A DNA stretch of 64,000 nt, from assembly GCA_963745975.1 (NCBI GenBank), contig CAVUZJ010000013.1, positions 1 through 64,000 of the forward strand, read 5' to 3'. This DNA comes from JAKAWQ01 sp963745975. Lineage in GTDB: Bacteria; Pseudomonadota; Alphaproteobacteria; Acetobacterales; Acetobacteraceae. Positions 1 to 9,143 of this stretch are shown in pieces. Position 1 is the stretch's first letter. Every line of letters begins with the position of its first letter. The position numbers and the translations under genes were made by a program. A model generated the notes under the pieces. That model had not been told where the DNA came from, did not search any database, and was given only the letters and a program-made list of their open reading frames with translations.

Positions 1-2
1 AA

Positions 3-1205
3 AAGGTGCAGGCGCTCCGCGCCCGGCTGCTCGCCTTCATGGACGCGGAGATCTATCCGAACGAGAAGACCTATGCGGCCGAGCGGGATCGGGCGCCGGA
101 CCGCTGGCAGCCCGTGGCGGTGATCGAACGCCTCAAGGCGAGCGCGCGGAGGGAGGGCCTCTGGAACCTCTTCTCGCCGAACCCGGCCCACGGGCCGGGG
201 CTCGCCAACCACGAATACGCCCCGCTCGCCGAGATCATGGGCCGCGTGCCCTGGGCCTCGGAGGTCTTCAATTGCTCCGCACCCGACACCGGCAACATGG
301 AGATCCTCGACCGGTTCGGGACGGCGGAGCAGAAGGAGCGATGGCTCGCGCCGCTGCTCGCGGGCGAGATCCGCTCCTGCTTCGCGATGACCGAGCCCGA
401 CATCGCCTCCTCGGATGCGACCAACATCCGCGCGCGCATCCGCCGCGAGGGGACGGACTACGTAGTCGATGCACGGAAATGGTGGACCTCGGGCGCGGGC
501 GATCCGCGCTGCCGGCTGATCATCCTGATGGGCAAGACGGCACCCGACGATCCCGACAAATACCGCCAGCAATCGATGGTGCTGATCCCGCGCGATTCGG
601 CGGGCGTCACGATCCGGCGCATGCTGCCGGTGCTCGGCGCCGACGATGCGCCGCACGGCCACGCCGAGATCGGCTTCGAGGGCGTGCGTGTGCCGGCCGG
701 GAACATCCTGGGGGGAGAGGGCATGGGCTTCGAGATTGCGCAGGCGCGGCTGGGACCGGGGAGGATCCATCACTGTATGCGGGTGATCGGGCTGGCCGAG
801 CGCGCGCTCGAGCTGATGTGCCGCCGCGCCCATGAGCGGGCGCCTTTCGGGAAGCCGCTCGCCGAGCAGGGGGTCGCGATCGAGCGGATCGCCGAGGCGC
901 GGATCCTGATCGACCAGGCGCGGCTTCTCGTGCTCAACGCGGCCTGGACGATGGACGTGGCGGGGGCGAAGGCGGCGCGGCGGGAGATCGCGATGATCAA
1001 GGTGGCCGCACCCGGCATGGCCTGCCGGGTGATCGACTGGGCGATCCAGATGTTCGGAGGCGCTGGCGTGACCGACGATTTCGGGTTGGCCGAGATGTGG
1101 CGGATCGCGCGGTCTTTGCGCATCCTCGACGGGCCGGACGAGGTGCACCGCCATCAGATCGGGCGGATGGAGCTCCGGCGCTGGCGCGGCGGGTGCGCGG
1201 CATGA
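3..1205 (+). CDS. Acyl-CoA dehydrogenase, ACAD11-like (5' partial)
   Basis: Flavin-dependent alpha,beta-dehydrogenation of an acyl-CoA thioester, a cytosolic beta-oxidation type step. The frame is open to the window edge and an in-frame GTG sits at position 6, but the family normally has several more N-terminal residues, so the true start is probably outside. The central FAD/substrate stretch CFAMTEPDIASSDATN is present. Near the C-terminus FGGAGVTDDFG is followed by LDGPDEVHRHQIGRMEL. In ACAD10/11-type enzymes the Asp of DGPDEVH stands where medium-chain enzymes have the catalytic Glu, which places it in that subfamily. The stop overlaps the next start (ATGA). Substrate length cannot be read from sequence. 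Confidence 0.9.
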   Translation, partial: KVQALRARLLAFMDAEIYPNEKTYAAERDRAPDRWQPVAVIERLKASARREGLWNLFSPNPAHGPGLANHEYAPLAEIMGRVPWASEVFNCSAPDTGNMEILDRFGTAEQKERWLAPLLAGEIRSCFAMTEPDIASSDATNIRARIRREGTDYVVDARKWWTSGAGDPRCRLIILMGKTAPDDPDKYRQQSMVLIPRDSAGVTIRRMLPVLGADDAPHGHAEIGFEGVRVPAGNILGGEGMGFEIAQARLGPGRIHHCMRVIGLAERALELMCRRAHERAPFGKPLAEQGVAIERIAEARILIDQARLLVLNAAWTMDVAGAKAARREIAMIKVAAPGMACRVIDWAIQMFGGAGVTDDFGLAEMWRIARSLRILDGPDEVHRHQIGRMELRRWRGGCAA

Positions 1206-3031
1206 CCGCGCCCGCGGAACTGCCGCTCGCGATCGAGGATTACGCGCTGATCGGCGATTGCCGCTCGGCCGCGTTGGTCGGGCGCAACGGCTCGATCGAC
1301 TGGCTCTGTCTGCCGCGCTTCGATTCCGACGCCTGCTTCGCCGCCCTGCTCGGCAACGCCTCGCACGGGCGCTTCCGCATTGCACCCGCGGCTGCGGAGC
1401 CGCGCGTGCGGCGGGTCTATCGCGAGGGCACGCTGGTGCTCGAGACGGAGTTCGAGACCGCGCACGGCACGGCCGTCCTGATCGACTTCATGGTCTGGGG
1501 CGGCGGCCACCCGACGCTCGTGCGCCTCGTCGAGGGAAGGCGGGGGCGGACACCGATGACCGTCGAGCTCGTCATCCGCTTCGATTACGGCCTCACCGTG
1601 CCGTGGGTGACGCGGCTCGAGGACGGCAGCGGATTGAGCGCGGTCGCGGGGCCGCACCAGCTCGTGCTCCGCACGCCGGTGGCGCTGCGCGGGGAGGATA
1701 TGGCGACGCGCGGGCACTTCACGGTGAACGAGGGCCAGACGATCCCGTTCGTGCTCACCTATTGCGGCTCCGTCGAGCGGGTGCCCGCCGCGATCGACCC
1801 GACGCACGCGCTCGAGCAGACCGCATCGCACTGGCGGGTCTGGAGCCGGCGGATGCGCGAGGCCGGCGAATGGACCGAGCCGGTGCGGCGCTCGCTCATC
1901 ACGCTCAAGGCGCTGACCTATGGGCCGACGGGCGGGATGGTCGCGGCGCCGACGGCCTCGCTGCCCGAGGCGCTCGGCGGCAGCCGCAACTGGGACTACC
2001 GCTATTGCTGGCTCCGCGACGCGACGCTGACGCTCGTGGCACTCATGGAGGCGGGCTATTTCGACGAGGCCGCCGCGTGGCGGGACTGGCTGATCCGTTC
2101 GGTCGCCGGGAGCCCGGAGCAGGTGCAGATCATGTACGGGATCGGGGGCGAGCGGCGGCTTGCGGAGTGGGAGGCGACCTGGCTGCCGGGCTATCACGGC
2201 GCGCGGCCGGTCAGGATCGGCAATGCGGCGGCGGAGCAGCGTCAGCTCGATGTCTACGGCGAGGTGGTGGACGCGCTGCACCATGCGCGCGAGGGCGGGC
2301 TGCCGCTCGGCCGCGCGCCCTGGGCGCTGCAGCAGGCGGTGATGGAGCATCTCGAGGCGATCTGGGCGGAGCCGGACGACGGGATCTGGGAGGTGCGCGG
2401 CGGGCGGCGCCATTTCGTCCATTCGAAGGTGATGGCCTGGGTCGCCTTCGACCGCGTGCTGCGCGACGCGGAGGCCTACGGCCTGCCGGCGCCGCTCGAG
2501 CGCTGGCGCGCGCTGGTGGCGCGCATGCACGCCGAGATCTGCGCCAAGGGCTTCGATGCGACACGCAACAGCTTCACCCAGAGCTACGGCTCGCCGGCGC
2601 TCGATGCGAGCCTGCTGATGATTCCGGTCGTGGGGTTCCTGCCCGTCGATGATCCGCGCGTCACCGGCACGGTGGCGGCGATCGAGCGGGAGCTGCTGGT
2701 GGACGGGTTCGTCCAGCGCTACCGCAGCGAAGGGGGCGTGGACGGGCTGCCGGCCGGGGAGGGGGCGTTCCTCGCGTGCAGCTTCTGGCTCGCCGATGCC
2801 TACGCGATGCAGGGGCGCGAGCGCGAGGCGCGGGCGATGTTCGAGCGGCTGCTCGCGCTGCGCAACGATGTCGGGCTGCTGGCCGAGGAGTACGACCCGA
2901 AGGCGGGGCGGCAGGTCGGGAATTTTCCGCAGGCTTTTTCCCATCTTGCCCTGGTGGGCACGGCGCTCAACCTGATCGCACGTGGGCCGGCGCAGAAGCG
3001 GAGCCGGCGCGGGCGCAACCGGGCGAGGTGA
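1202..3031 (+). CDS. Glycoside hydrolase family 15 protein (glucoamylase/trehalase type)
   Basis: 609-aa cytoplasmic glucan or trehalose hydrolase; no signal peptide. The N-terminal trehalase-like domain is recognisable from EDYALIGDCRSAALVGRNG and SIDWLCLPRFDS (about residues 10-50). The (alpha/alpha)6 catalytic domain begins around residue 230 and carries GGSRNWDYRYCWLRDATLT, the family signature. LLAEEYDPKAGRQVGNFPQAF near the C-terminus fits the catalytic base region. ATG 1202 is chosen because it overlaps the upstream stop and gives the family N-terminus; a longer frame beginning at 1097 is not needed. Whether the substrate is trehalose or an alpha-glucan is not decidable here. Confidence 0.88.
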   Translation: MTAPAELPLAIEDYALIGDCRSAALVGRNGSIDWLCLPRFDSDACFAALLGNASHGRFRIAPAAAEPRVRRVYREGTLVLETEFETAHGTAVLIDFMVWGGGHPTLVRLVEGRRGRTPMTVELVIRFDYGLTVPWVTRLEDGSGLSAVAGPHQLVLRTPVALRGEDMATRGHFTVNEGQTIPFVLTYCGSVERVPAAIDPTHALEQTASHWRVWSRRMREAGEWTEPVRRSLITLKALTYGPTGGMVAAPTASLPEALGGSRNWDYRYCWLRDATLTLVALMEAGYFDEAAAWRDWLIRSVAGSPEQVQIMYGIGGERRLAEWEATWLPGYHGARPVRIGNAAAEQRQLDVYGEVVDALHHAREGGLPLGRAPWALQQAVMEHLEAIWAEPDDGIWEVRGGRRHFVHSKVMAWVAFDRVLRDAEAYGLPAPLERWRALVARMHAEICAKGFDATRNSFTQSYGSPALDASLLMIPVVGFLPVDDPRVTGTVAAIERELLVDGFVQRYRSEGGVDGLPAGEGAFLACSFWLADAYAMQGREREARAMFERLLALRNDVGLLAEEYDPKAGRQVGNFPQAFSHLALVGTALNLIARGPAQKRSRRGRNRAR

Positions 3032-3064
3032 GGGGGGACAAAGGCGGCTCGGCCGTTGTATTGA

Positions 3065-3080
3065 TGTTTCACGTGAAACA
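3065..3080. promoter_or_regulatory. parS centromere site (ParB-binding palindrome)
   Basis: The perfect 16-bp palindrome TGTTTCACGTGAAACA matches the consensus bacterial parS sequence bound by ParB. It lies in the intergenic gap between the GH15 gene and the AhpD-like gene. Chromosomal parS sites are usually clustered near oriC, so this suggests an origin-proximal location. I found no second copy in the window and no parA/parB genes. Confidence 0.85.
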
Positions 3081-3259
3081 TGAGGCAGATCAATAGGTTG
3101 GAATTTTGCCTCGGATCGCGGCGTACAGTTTTTGCGACCGTTCGCAGGTGATGGGCGGCGTCTCGGGAGCGCTGCTTGCGCCGGCCGGGGCGTCTGCGTT
3201 CAATCGGCCTCGGCGCAGACCCTGCGAGCCAGGAAGCAACCGACCAGGAGGAAACCGAA

Positions 3260-3571
3260 ATGTACGACATGAAGAACCTCGCCGCGCTCAAGACCATGGA
3301 CAAGGCGGCCGAGACCGGGATGAAGGCGTTCTGGGCATTCGACAAGGCCGCCTTCGCACCCGGCGCGCTCGACGTGAAGACGAAGCAGATGATGGCGCTC
3401 GCGGTCGCGCTCACGACCCAGTGCCCCTATTGCATCGAGATCCACACGGCCGAGGCGCGCAAGGCGGGTGCGGGCGATGCCGAGCTTGCGGAGACGGCAG
3501 TGGTGGCGGCGGCGATGCGCGCCGGGGCTGCGATCACCCACGCGACGCACATGTTCCGGACCGGCGGGTAG
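3260..3571 (+). CDS. AhpD-like / carboxymuconolactone decarboxylase family protein (intact copy)
   Basis: 103-aa all-helical protein of the CMD/AhpD superfamily. The redox motif CPYC followed by IEIHT (about residues 55-63) matches the AhpD-like CxxC...H active site, so a thiol peroxidase or disulfide-exchange role is likely rather than lactone decarboxylation. The ATG follows a strong AGGAGG-type ribosome site at 3246-3252. A second, damaged copy lies in the same orientation at 18420-18677; the homologous blocks are 3244-3581 and 18404-18636, and they bracket the pigment cluster. Confidence 0.85.
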   Translation: MYDMKNLAALKTMDKAAETGMKAFWAFDKAAFAPGALDVKTKQMMALAVALTTQCPYCIEIHTAEARKAGAGDAELAETAVVAAAMRAGAAITHATHMFRTGG

Positions 3572-3846
3572 GGCTCGGCGGGGGCCGGGTCGTTCATCCA
3601 CGCCGATAGCGAGCCAGAACCCCGCCTGACCGCATCGCGGACAACGATCCCGCACGAATGAGAGCCGCCGCGCCGGATCGGCGTAGTACGTCGCGAGCCG
3701 CGCATGCGATTGCGCGGCGTCCGGACGACCCTGATTATTGGACATAGCGGTGCGGCTATGCCTAATTCAATCGGACTTCGGGTCATGGCGGCAACGAGGC
3801 CAATAGTTTGGGCCGTAGCCGTCGGCAAAGGAAGGGCTATCAGGAT

Positions 3847-5166
3847 GTGACCCCGCGCGAACTCCAGGGATCATCAACAAGGGCCGACTGCGACGTCTTC
3901 GTCATCGGCGGTGGTCCCGCCGGTTCGACAATCGCCGCGCTGCTCGCGGAGCGCGGGCATCGGGTGATCCTTGCGGAGAAGGATCGGCATCCCCGGTTCC
4001 ACATCGGCGAGTCGCTTTTGCCACACAATTTGCCGCTGTTCGACCGCCTCGGCGTGCGCCAGGAGATCGAATGGACATCGATGCCCAAGCACGGCATCGA
4101 ATTCGTCTCCCCCTATCACGGCAAGAGCGTCACCTACGATTTCGCACGCGCCCTGGACCGCCGCTTCCCCTATTCCTTCCAGGTGCGGCGGTCCACCTTC
4201 GACCACGTCCTCTTGAAGAACGCCGCGGCCAAGGGGGCCGAAGTCATCGAAGGCTGCCGCATCATCTCGGTCGCCTTTCCCAAGGGCGCCGATCCGCGGA
4301 TCGATGGGCGCGACGGCGAGGGGCGCGAGCGCCGCTGGACCGCGGCCTTCGTCGTCGATGCCTCGGGCCGCGATACGCTGCTGGCAGCACAGCTTGGCCT
4401 CAAGGAACGCAATCGCCGGAACAACAGTGCGGCGATCTTCGGCCATTTCACCGGCGCGCGGCGCCTGCCGGGCAAGGCCCAAGGCAATCTCAGCGTCGTC
4501 TGGTTCGACAATGGCTGGTTCTGGTTCATCCCGCTCGCCGACGGCGCAACGAGTGTCGGCGCCGTCTGCCCGGCCGCTTTTTTCAAGAACCGCGGCACCG
4601 ATCTCGCTTCCTTCTTCATGAGCGTCATCGCCTCGTGCCCGGAAATCGCGAGCCGTCTCACGGATGCGCGGCTCGCCGGCCCGGTCACGGCGACCGGCAA
4701 CTATTCGTATGGCTCGAAGCGGGCGAGCGGCGAGAAGTTCATCCTGATCGGCGACGCCTGCGAATTCATCGACCCGGTCTTCTCCTCGGGCGTGTATCTC
4801 GCGATGACGATGGCGTTTCGCGGCGCCGAAGCGGTCGAGACCTGCCTCGGCAACCCGCGCCGGGCACCGCGTGCGCTCAAGCGCTACGATGCCGCGGCGC
4901 GGGGCGCGCCCGGCCCGATCATCTGGTTCATTTATCGCATCCGCGAGCCGGCCATGCGCAACCTCTTCATGTCGCCGCGCAACTGGTTCCGAATCGAGGA
5001 GGCGATTCTGGCACTGCTTGCCGGCGAGCTTGGCGGCGGGTGGACGATCCGCTCGCGCCTCCTGATGTTTCAGACGATCTATTACATCACGAAACTGGCG
5101 CGCCTGCCGCACCGTCTTCGCGCGCCGGGCAACGTGAATTCCGCAACCAGGGCTGCCGCCGGGTAG
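3847..5166 (+). CDS. Flavin-dependent halogenase-like FAD oxidoreductase of the aryl polyene cluster
   Basis: 439-aa single-component flavoprotein. The N-terminal FAD site is FVIGGGPAGS (about residues 18-27). Halogenase hallmarks are FHIGESLLP (51-59), a Lys at about 81 in the MPKHGIEF context expected for the catalytic lysine, the diagnostic WFWFIP (WxWxIP) at about 224-229, and DPVFSSGVYLA in the second half. This supports chlorination or bromination of the phenolic pigment head, as in xanthomonadins, although non-halogenating relatives exist. GTG 3847 is preferred over the upstream TTG at 3808 because AAAGGAAGG lies about 12 nt before it. A flavin reductase partner is not encoded nearby. 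Confidence 0.75.
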   Translation: MTPRELQGSSTRADCDVFVIGGGPAGSTIAALLAERGHRVILAEKDRHPRFHIGESLLPHNLPLFDRLGVRQEIEWTSMPKHGIEFVSPYHGKSVTYDFARALDRRFPYSFQVRRSTFDHVLLKNAAAKGAEVIEGCRIISVAFPKGADPRIDGRDGEGRERRWTAAFVVDASGRDTLLAAQLGLKERNRRNNSAAIFGHFTGARRLPGKAQGNLSVVWFDNGWFWFIPLADGATSVGAVCPAAFFKNRGTDLASFFMSVIASCPEIASRLTDARLAGPVTATGNYSYGSKRASGEKFILIGDACEFIDPVFSSGVYLAMTMAFRGAEAVETCLGNPRRAPRALKRYDAAARGAPGPIIWFIYRIREPAMRNLFMSPRNWFRIEEAILALLAGELGGGWTIRSRLLMFQTIYYITKLARLPHRLRAPGNVNSATRAAAG

Positions 5167-5176
5167 GTTGCCAGCC

Positions 5177-5935
5177 ATGCAGGGGCAGCGCGCGGGCGGC
5201 GCGGCAGAAACCCATCTCGTCCTGATCCCGAGCTACAACACCGGCCCAAAGTTGTTCGAGACGGTTGCCGAGGCGCGGCGCCAATGGCGGCCGATATGGG
5301 TCGTGATCGACGGAAGCACGGACGGCACGGGCGAGGCGCTGGCGGAGGTCAGCCGGCATGACGCGGAGCTCCGCGTGCTCTTTCGCGAGCGGAACGGTGG
5401 CAAGGGCGCCGCCGTGCTCGACGGGCTGCGCGTGGCCAAAGCGGACGGTTTCAGCCATGTCCTGGTCATGGATGCTGATGGCCAGCACCCCGCCGCGTCG
5501 ATCCCTGCGTTCATCGGCATGTCGCGCCGGCATCCCGACGCGATGGTCCTCGGCGTGCCCGTCTTCGATCGGGATGCGCCGCTTCTGCGCGTCGTCGGCC
5601 GGCGTCTCTCGAACGCGCTGGCAAGGGTCGAGACAAGAGGCGCGATCGGCGACTCGCTGCTCGGCTTTCGGGTCTATCCGCTGACCGCACTGCTGGCCGT
5701 GATGAACGCGGCCCGCGCGATGCGCGGCTATGATTTCGACGCCGAGGCCGCCGTTCGCCTTTGCTGGCAGGGCGTGCGCGCGATCAACCTGCCCGCGCCG
5801 GTGCGCTATTTCACCGCGCGCGAAGGAGGGATCTCGCATTTCCGCTACGGCCGGGATAACGTGATCCTCGCCGCGATGCACGCCCGCCTCATGGCGGAGT
5901 GTCTTGCGCGCCGGATCAGATCATCCCGCCATTGA
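5177..5935 (+). CDS. Family 2 glycosyltransferase of the pigment cluster
   Basis: 252-aa GT-A fold glycosyltransferase. It shows LIPSYNTGPKL at the nucleotide-binding strand, VVIDGSTDGTGE, the NGGKGAAV loop of dolichyl-phosphate mannosyltransferase-like GT2 enzymes, and the metal-binding VMDADGQHP (DxD). No membrane helices are evident. It follows the halogenase-like gene by 10 bp, and its 3' end overlaps the convergent ketoreductase gene by 20 bp. In flexirubin/xanthomonadin-type loci such enzymes are thought to modify or help anchor the polyene; the sugar and acceptor are unknown. ATG 5177 is chosen over the TTG at 5168. Confidence 0.8.
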   Translation: MQGQRAGGAAETHLVLIPSYNTGPKLFETVAEARRQWRPIWVVIDGSTDGTGEALAEVSRHDAELRVLFRERNGGKGAAVLDGLRVAKADGFSHVLVMDADGQHPAASIPAFIGMSRRHPDAMVLGVPVFDRDAPLLRVVGRRLSNALARVETRGAIGDSLLGFRVYPLTALLAVMNAARAMRGYDFDAEAAVRLCWQGVRAINLPAPVRYFTAREGGISHFRYGRDNVILAAMHARLMAECLARRIRSSRH

Positions 5936-6635
5936 TGGAAATCAGCTGGCCCGAGATATAGCCGGCCCGGTCGGAAGTGAGGAACGCGACAAGATCGGCC
6001 ACTTCCTCGGGCCGGCCGGCACGCTTCATCGGCACGAGCCGCTCGATCGTTTCCTGCGGAAACGCCTCGGCGATCATCGGGGAGGCGATAATTCCGGGGG
6101 CAACCGTGTTCACCGTGACCCCGCGGCTGGCGAGCTCGAGTGCCAACGCGCGCGTCGCGCCGTGAAGGCCGGCCTTCGCGGCCGCATAGTTCACCTGCCC
6201 GCGATTCCCGGCGATGGCGGCGACGGAGGAGATGTTGACGATCCGACCCCATTTGGTGCGGATCATCGGCATCAGCAGCTTCTGAGTGACGTTGAAGAAT
6301 CCATTGAGCGAAACGTCGATCACGCGGGACCACTGGTCGGGCCGCATCCCGGGCATCACCGCGTCGTCGTGAATGCCCGCGTTGTTCACCACGATCTGGA
6401 TGGGCCCGGCCTCGAGCAGCCGGTCGATCGCACGGCCGGCATCGGCAGGATCGGCGACATCGAATTGCACGATTTCGGCCGAACCGCCGTGCCCGACGAT
6501 CTCCGCCACGATCTCCTCCGCCCGGCCGGCGTTGCGGTGCGCGTGCACCGAGACATAATGGCCCTCCGCCGCCAGGGCTCGCGCGATCGCCGCACCGATC
6601 GTGCCGCTCCCGCCCGTGACCAGCGCCCGGATCAT
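5916..6635 (-). CDS. 3-oxoacyl-ACP reductase, aryl polyene KR (ApeQ/FabG-like)
   Basis: 239-aa classical SDR that would reduce the beta-keto group of the growing polyene chain on the carrier protein. The NADP(H) site is TGGSGTIG near the N-terminus, NNAG follows, and the catalytic Ser-Tyr-Lys set is present as NISSV and YAAAK. It ends in YISGQLISINGGMI, typical of FabG. It is the last gene of the minus-strand operon and its start overlaps the stop of the dehydratase gene by 4 bp (ATGA), implying translational coupling. Confidence 0.9.
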   Translation of the reverse strand: MIRALVTGGSGTIGAAIARALAAEGHYVSVHAHRNAGRAEEIVAEIVGHGGSAEIVQFDVADPADAGRAIDRLLEAGPIQIVVNNAGIHDDAVMPGMRPDQWSRVIDVSLNGFFNVTQKLLMPMIRTKWGRIVNISSVAAIAGNRGQVNYAAAKAGLHGATRALALELASRGVTVNTVAPGIIASPMIAEAFPQETIERLVPMKRAGRPEEVADLVAFLTSDRAGYISGQLISINGGMI

Positions 6636-7084
6636 CGAGCCGCCGCGAACCGCACGGTGGCCCGACCGCCGATAAGCTCCACGCGGCTGGCCGCCACGGC
6701 GAAGCGATAGATGGCGCCATCGGCATTTTCCATCAGCCGCTCCGCATCGACGATCAGCTCGCCGGGCACAGCGTCAAGGTCTTGCGTTCGCAGCCACACG
6801 TCGCGCAGGCTTGCGAGATAGGCCCGGGCCGGCGGCGCGTCCTTCCCGCCGACGAGGCTTCCATGCACCGCCATTGCCTGCGCCGCGATCTCGATGCCCG
6901 AGGCCGAACCCAGCGTGCCGTCGGCACGCCGCATCGGATTGTCCGGATCGCGAAAGCGGCGGGAGACGCAGCGCACCGAAACGTCATCCCAGCGCAGCAC
7001 GCCATCGAGCAGGCACATGGTGCCCGCATGCGGGATCATCGTCGCGATCCGCGCCCGGTCGATGACGATCACGGCGCCCCGCAT
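6632..7084 (-). CDS. Hotdog 3-hydroxyacyl-ACP dehydratase (ApeP-like)
   Basis: 150-aa hotdog-fold protein expected to remove water from 3-hydroxyacyl-ACP and so build conjugated double bonds. The N-terminal ATMIPHAGTMCLLDGV motif is characteristic of the ApeP/FlrE-type dehydratases of aryl polyene loci, with the His of IPHAG as likely catalytic residue. The central AAQAMAVHG helix agrees. I take ATG 7084, which has a purine-rich GTGGGGGG upstream; a GTG at 7096 is the alternative. The gene overlaps the 3' end of the upstream ketosynthase-like gene by 16 bp. Confidence 0.82.
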   Translation of the reverse strand: MRGAVIVIDRARIATMIPHAGTMCLLDGVLRWDDVSVRCVSRRFRDPDNPMRRADGTLGSASGIEIAAQAMAVHGSLVGGKDAPPARAYLASLRDVWLRTQDLDAVPGELIVDAERLMENADGAIYRFAVAASRVELIGGRATVRFAAAR

Positions 7085-7920
7085 CCGGCCCCCCACTCGG
7101 ATCGACCCGCGAGCTTCGCTTCATCGCCTCGCACCGGCGCGAGATGCAGCGTGAGCACCATGTCGCCGAGATAGTTCAGCGACAGCGACGCCGCGTCTCT
7201 CCGCGCCAACGCGGCGAGCAGCGGCAGGCTCCGCGCCGCCGGCGTGCCCCGGCGCAGATCTTCAAGCGCCGGCGGGCCGAAATCCGATGCGTCCTTTCCG
7301 GGCCGAAGATCGAGGTCGAACCCGGCAAACGCGGCGCCGGTCCTTTCCGGCGCCAGCACCAGGGCTACGGCAAAGGGCGCGCCGATCGACCGCACATCGC
7401 CGAGCGGGGCCGGATACTGCACGTCGTAGGCGATCAGCCCGACTGCCTGCCGCGCCGAAGACGCCTGGACCGCGGCTTCGAGCAGGCCGGCCGCGAAACT
7501 GTCATCGTAACAGCAGAGACTGCTCGATGCCGCACGCGAACCGGTGGCGATGCTCCAGTAGCCCGCCGGCGTATTGTGAACCGAATTGTGAAACCGGGTC
7601 GGGGAAAGTTCACTGTTGGATGATGCGAGGACGCTCAGGATCTGATGGATGTTCTCGCCGTCCCCGCCGGACGAGGCGAAAACCGTCGCCGTCCTGGACG
7701 GATCGCGTCCGGCAGCGGCGAAAGCCTCCGCGCCGACCGCGAGCGCGAGCCGGACGGTCTGCACCGCGCGGCGGCGCTCATTCGCCGGCAGCAGCGCGGC
7801 GGGCGGCGGGCGCACCGGCGCCGGCGCGTAGTCCCGCTCGCCGGCAAGAACCGGCGCGCTCTCTCCCCAGCCGTCGAGCCCGGGTCCGCACAGTCCCACA
7901 CCCTCGACATAGAGGCGCAT
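7069..7920 (-). CDS. Beta-ketoacyl synthase-like chain-length factor (ApeC-like)
   Basis: 283-aa protein covering only one half of a thiolase fold. It contains PTRFHNSVHNTPAGYWSIATG, the signature of the short ketosynthase family (Ketoacyl-synt_2) of aryl polyene clusters. It is far shorter than a full ketosynthase and lacks the usual Cys-His-His set, so it most likely pairs with a ketosynthase to set chain length. The start is the ATG ending at 7920, directly abutting the stop of the ketosynthase gene; a longer frame to 8166 is antisense noise inside that gene. Confidence 0.8.
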   Translation of the reverse strand: MRLYVEGVGLCGPGLDGWGESAPVLAGERDYAPAPVRPPPAALLPANERRRAVQTVRLALAVGAEAFAAAGRDPSRTATVFASSGGDGENIHQILSVLASSNSELSPTRFHNSVHNTPAGYWSIATGSRAASSSLCCYDDSFAAGLLEAAVQASSARQAVGLIAYDVQYPAPLGDVRSIGAPFAVALVLAPERTGAAFAGFDLDLRPGKDASDFGPPALEDLRRGTPAARSLPLLAALARRDAASLSLNYLGDMVLTLHLAPVRGDEAKLAGRSEWGAGCGAP

Positions 7921-9143
7921 CACCCCGCCCGTCCCAGCACCAGGCTGCAATTCGCGCCGCCGAAACCGAAGGAATTGCTGATGACGCGCTCGATCCGCGC
8001 GGGTCGCCCCTCGCTCACATAGGCGCTCCTGAAGGCAGGATCGACGCGCCGCGTGTGCGGGCTCCCCGGCAGGAGCCCTTGCTCGATCGCGAGCGCGCAG
8101 AACGCGGCCTCGACCGCGCCGGAGGCGCCGAGCGTGTGCCCGGCGAATCCCTTCGTGGAACTGCACGGCGTTCCCTCGCCGAACATGTCGAACACCGCGC
8201 GATCCTCCACCGCGTCGCCGACCGGCGTTGCCGTGCCATGAAGGTTGATGTAGTCGATCGCCGCCGGCTCGAGGCCGGCCATCTCGAGCGCGCGCTCCAT
8301 CGCCAGCCGCGCGCCGATCCCCTCCGGGTGCGGAGACGACATATGATACGCGTCCGAACTTTCACCGGCCCCGAGAAAGAAGATTGTCTCGGCCCCGTGT
8401 CGGCCATTGGGCCTTTCGAGCAGGAAGAACCCGGCGCCTTCGCCGATGGAAATCCCGCGGCGCTCGACGTCGAAGGGCCGGCAGGGCTCGTCGGCGACCA
8501 GGCCCAGCGCATGAAAGCCGTAGAGCGTGGTCGCGCACAGCGTGTCCACGCCGCCCACCACCGCGGCATCGCAGAAGCCGGCTTCGATCATCCGCGCCGC
8601 GGTCGCAAACCCTTTCGCGGTCGCGGCGCATGCGGTGGAGACGACGAAGGCCGGGCCGGCCAGGTCGCAGGCGGAGCGCACGAACCGGGCGAGCGAATAG
8701 GTATTGTGTGTCCGGGCGTAGTCGAACCCGGGGGGCAGCCGTCCGGTCCCTGGATCGCGGTTGCGATAGGCCATCTCGGCCTGCTGCAGGCCGGAGGTGC
8801 TGGTGCCGAGGAAAATGCCAACGCGCGCGGGGCCATGGCGCTCCCGCGCGCAGGCGACCGCGTCGGCGAATCCATCCTCCCTGAGCGCCAGCGCGGCCAG
8901 CCTGTGGTTGCGGCAATCGAATGCGGCCAGTTCGCCCACGAGTGGCAAATTGTCGAGCTCCGGGATCTCGCCGGCGTAGGCCGGGAACGGCACGGCATCG
9001 AACCTGCAGGGTGCGAGGAAGCTGCGTCCCTCGCGGAGCGCAGCCAGCGTCGGCACGCGGCCGGGGCCTAGGCACGTCACCACGGAGAAGTCGCTGATCG
9101 CGAGCGGAGGCATCCTGACATCGGCGCGGGCATTGGCGCTCAC
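7920..9143 (-). CDS. Beta-ketoacyl-ACP synthase (aryl polyene KS)
   Basis: 407-aa FabF-type condensing enzyme elongating the aryl-polyene chain with malonyl-ACP. The full catalytic triad is visible: Cys about 172 in VVSTACAATAKG, His in NLHGTATPVGD, and His in KGFAGHTLGASG. C-terminal SNSFGFGGANCSLVLG is typical. It starts with a GTG that overlaps the upstream stop (GTGA). Only one complete ketosynthase is present here, while the E. coli Ape locus encodes two complete ones plus the short factor, so another may be supplied elsewhere. Confidence 0.9.
   Translation of the reverse strand: MSANARADVRMPPLAISDFSVVTCLGPGRVPTLAALREGRSFLAPCRFDAVPFPAYAGEIPELDNLPLVGELAAFDCRNHRLAALALREDGFADAVACARERHGPARVGIFLGTSTSGLQQAEMAYRNRDPGTGRLPPGFDYARTHNTYSLARFVRSACDLAGPAFVVSTACAATAKGFATAARMIEAGFCDAAVVGGVDTLCATTLYGFHALGLVADEPCRPFDVERRGISIGEGAGFFLLERPNGRHGAETIFFLGAGESSDAYHMSSPHPEGIGARLAMERALEMAGLEPAAIDYINLHGTATPVGDAVEDRAVFDMFGEGTPCSSTKGFAGHTLGASGAVEAAFCALAIEQGLLPGSPHTRRVDPAFRSAYVSEGRPARIERVISNSFGFGGANCSLVLGRAG

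Noticed and set aside
1154..2944. Long minus-strand open frames opposite GH15 and other GC-rich genes
   Set aside because: Antisense frames with Arg/Pro/Ala-rich low-complexity translations, produced by high GC at third positions.
3200..3745. Minus-strand open frame with a CPRC pair opposite the AhpD-like gene
   Set aside because: Most of it is antisense to a well-supported gene; the short unique end has no family resemblance or conserved start.
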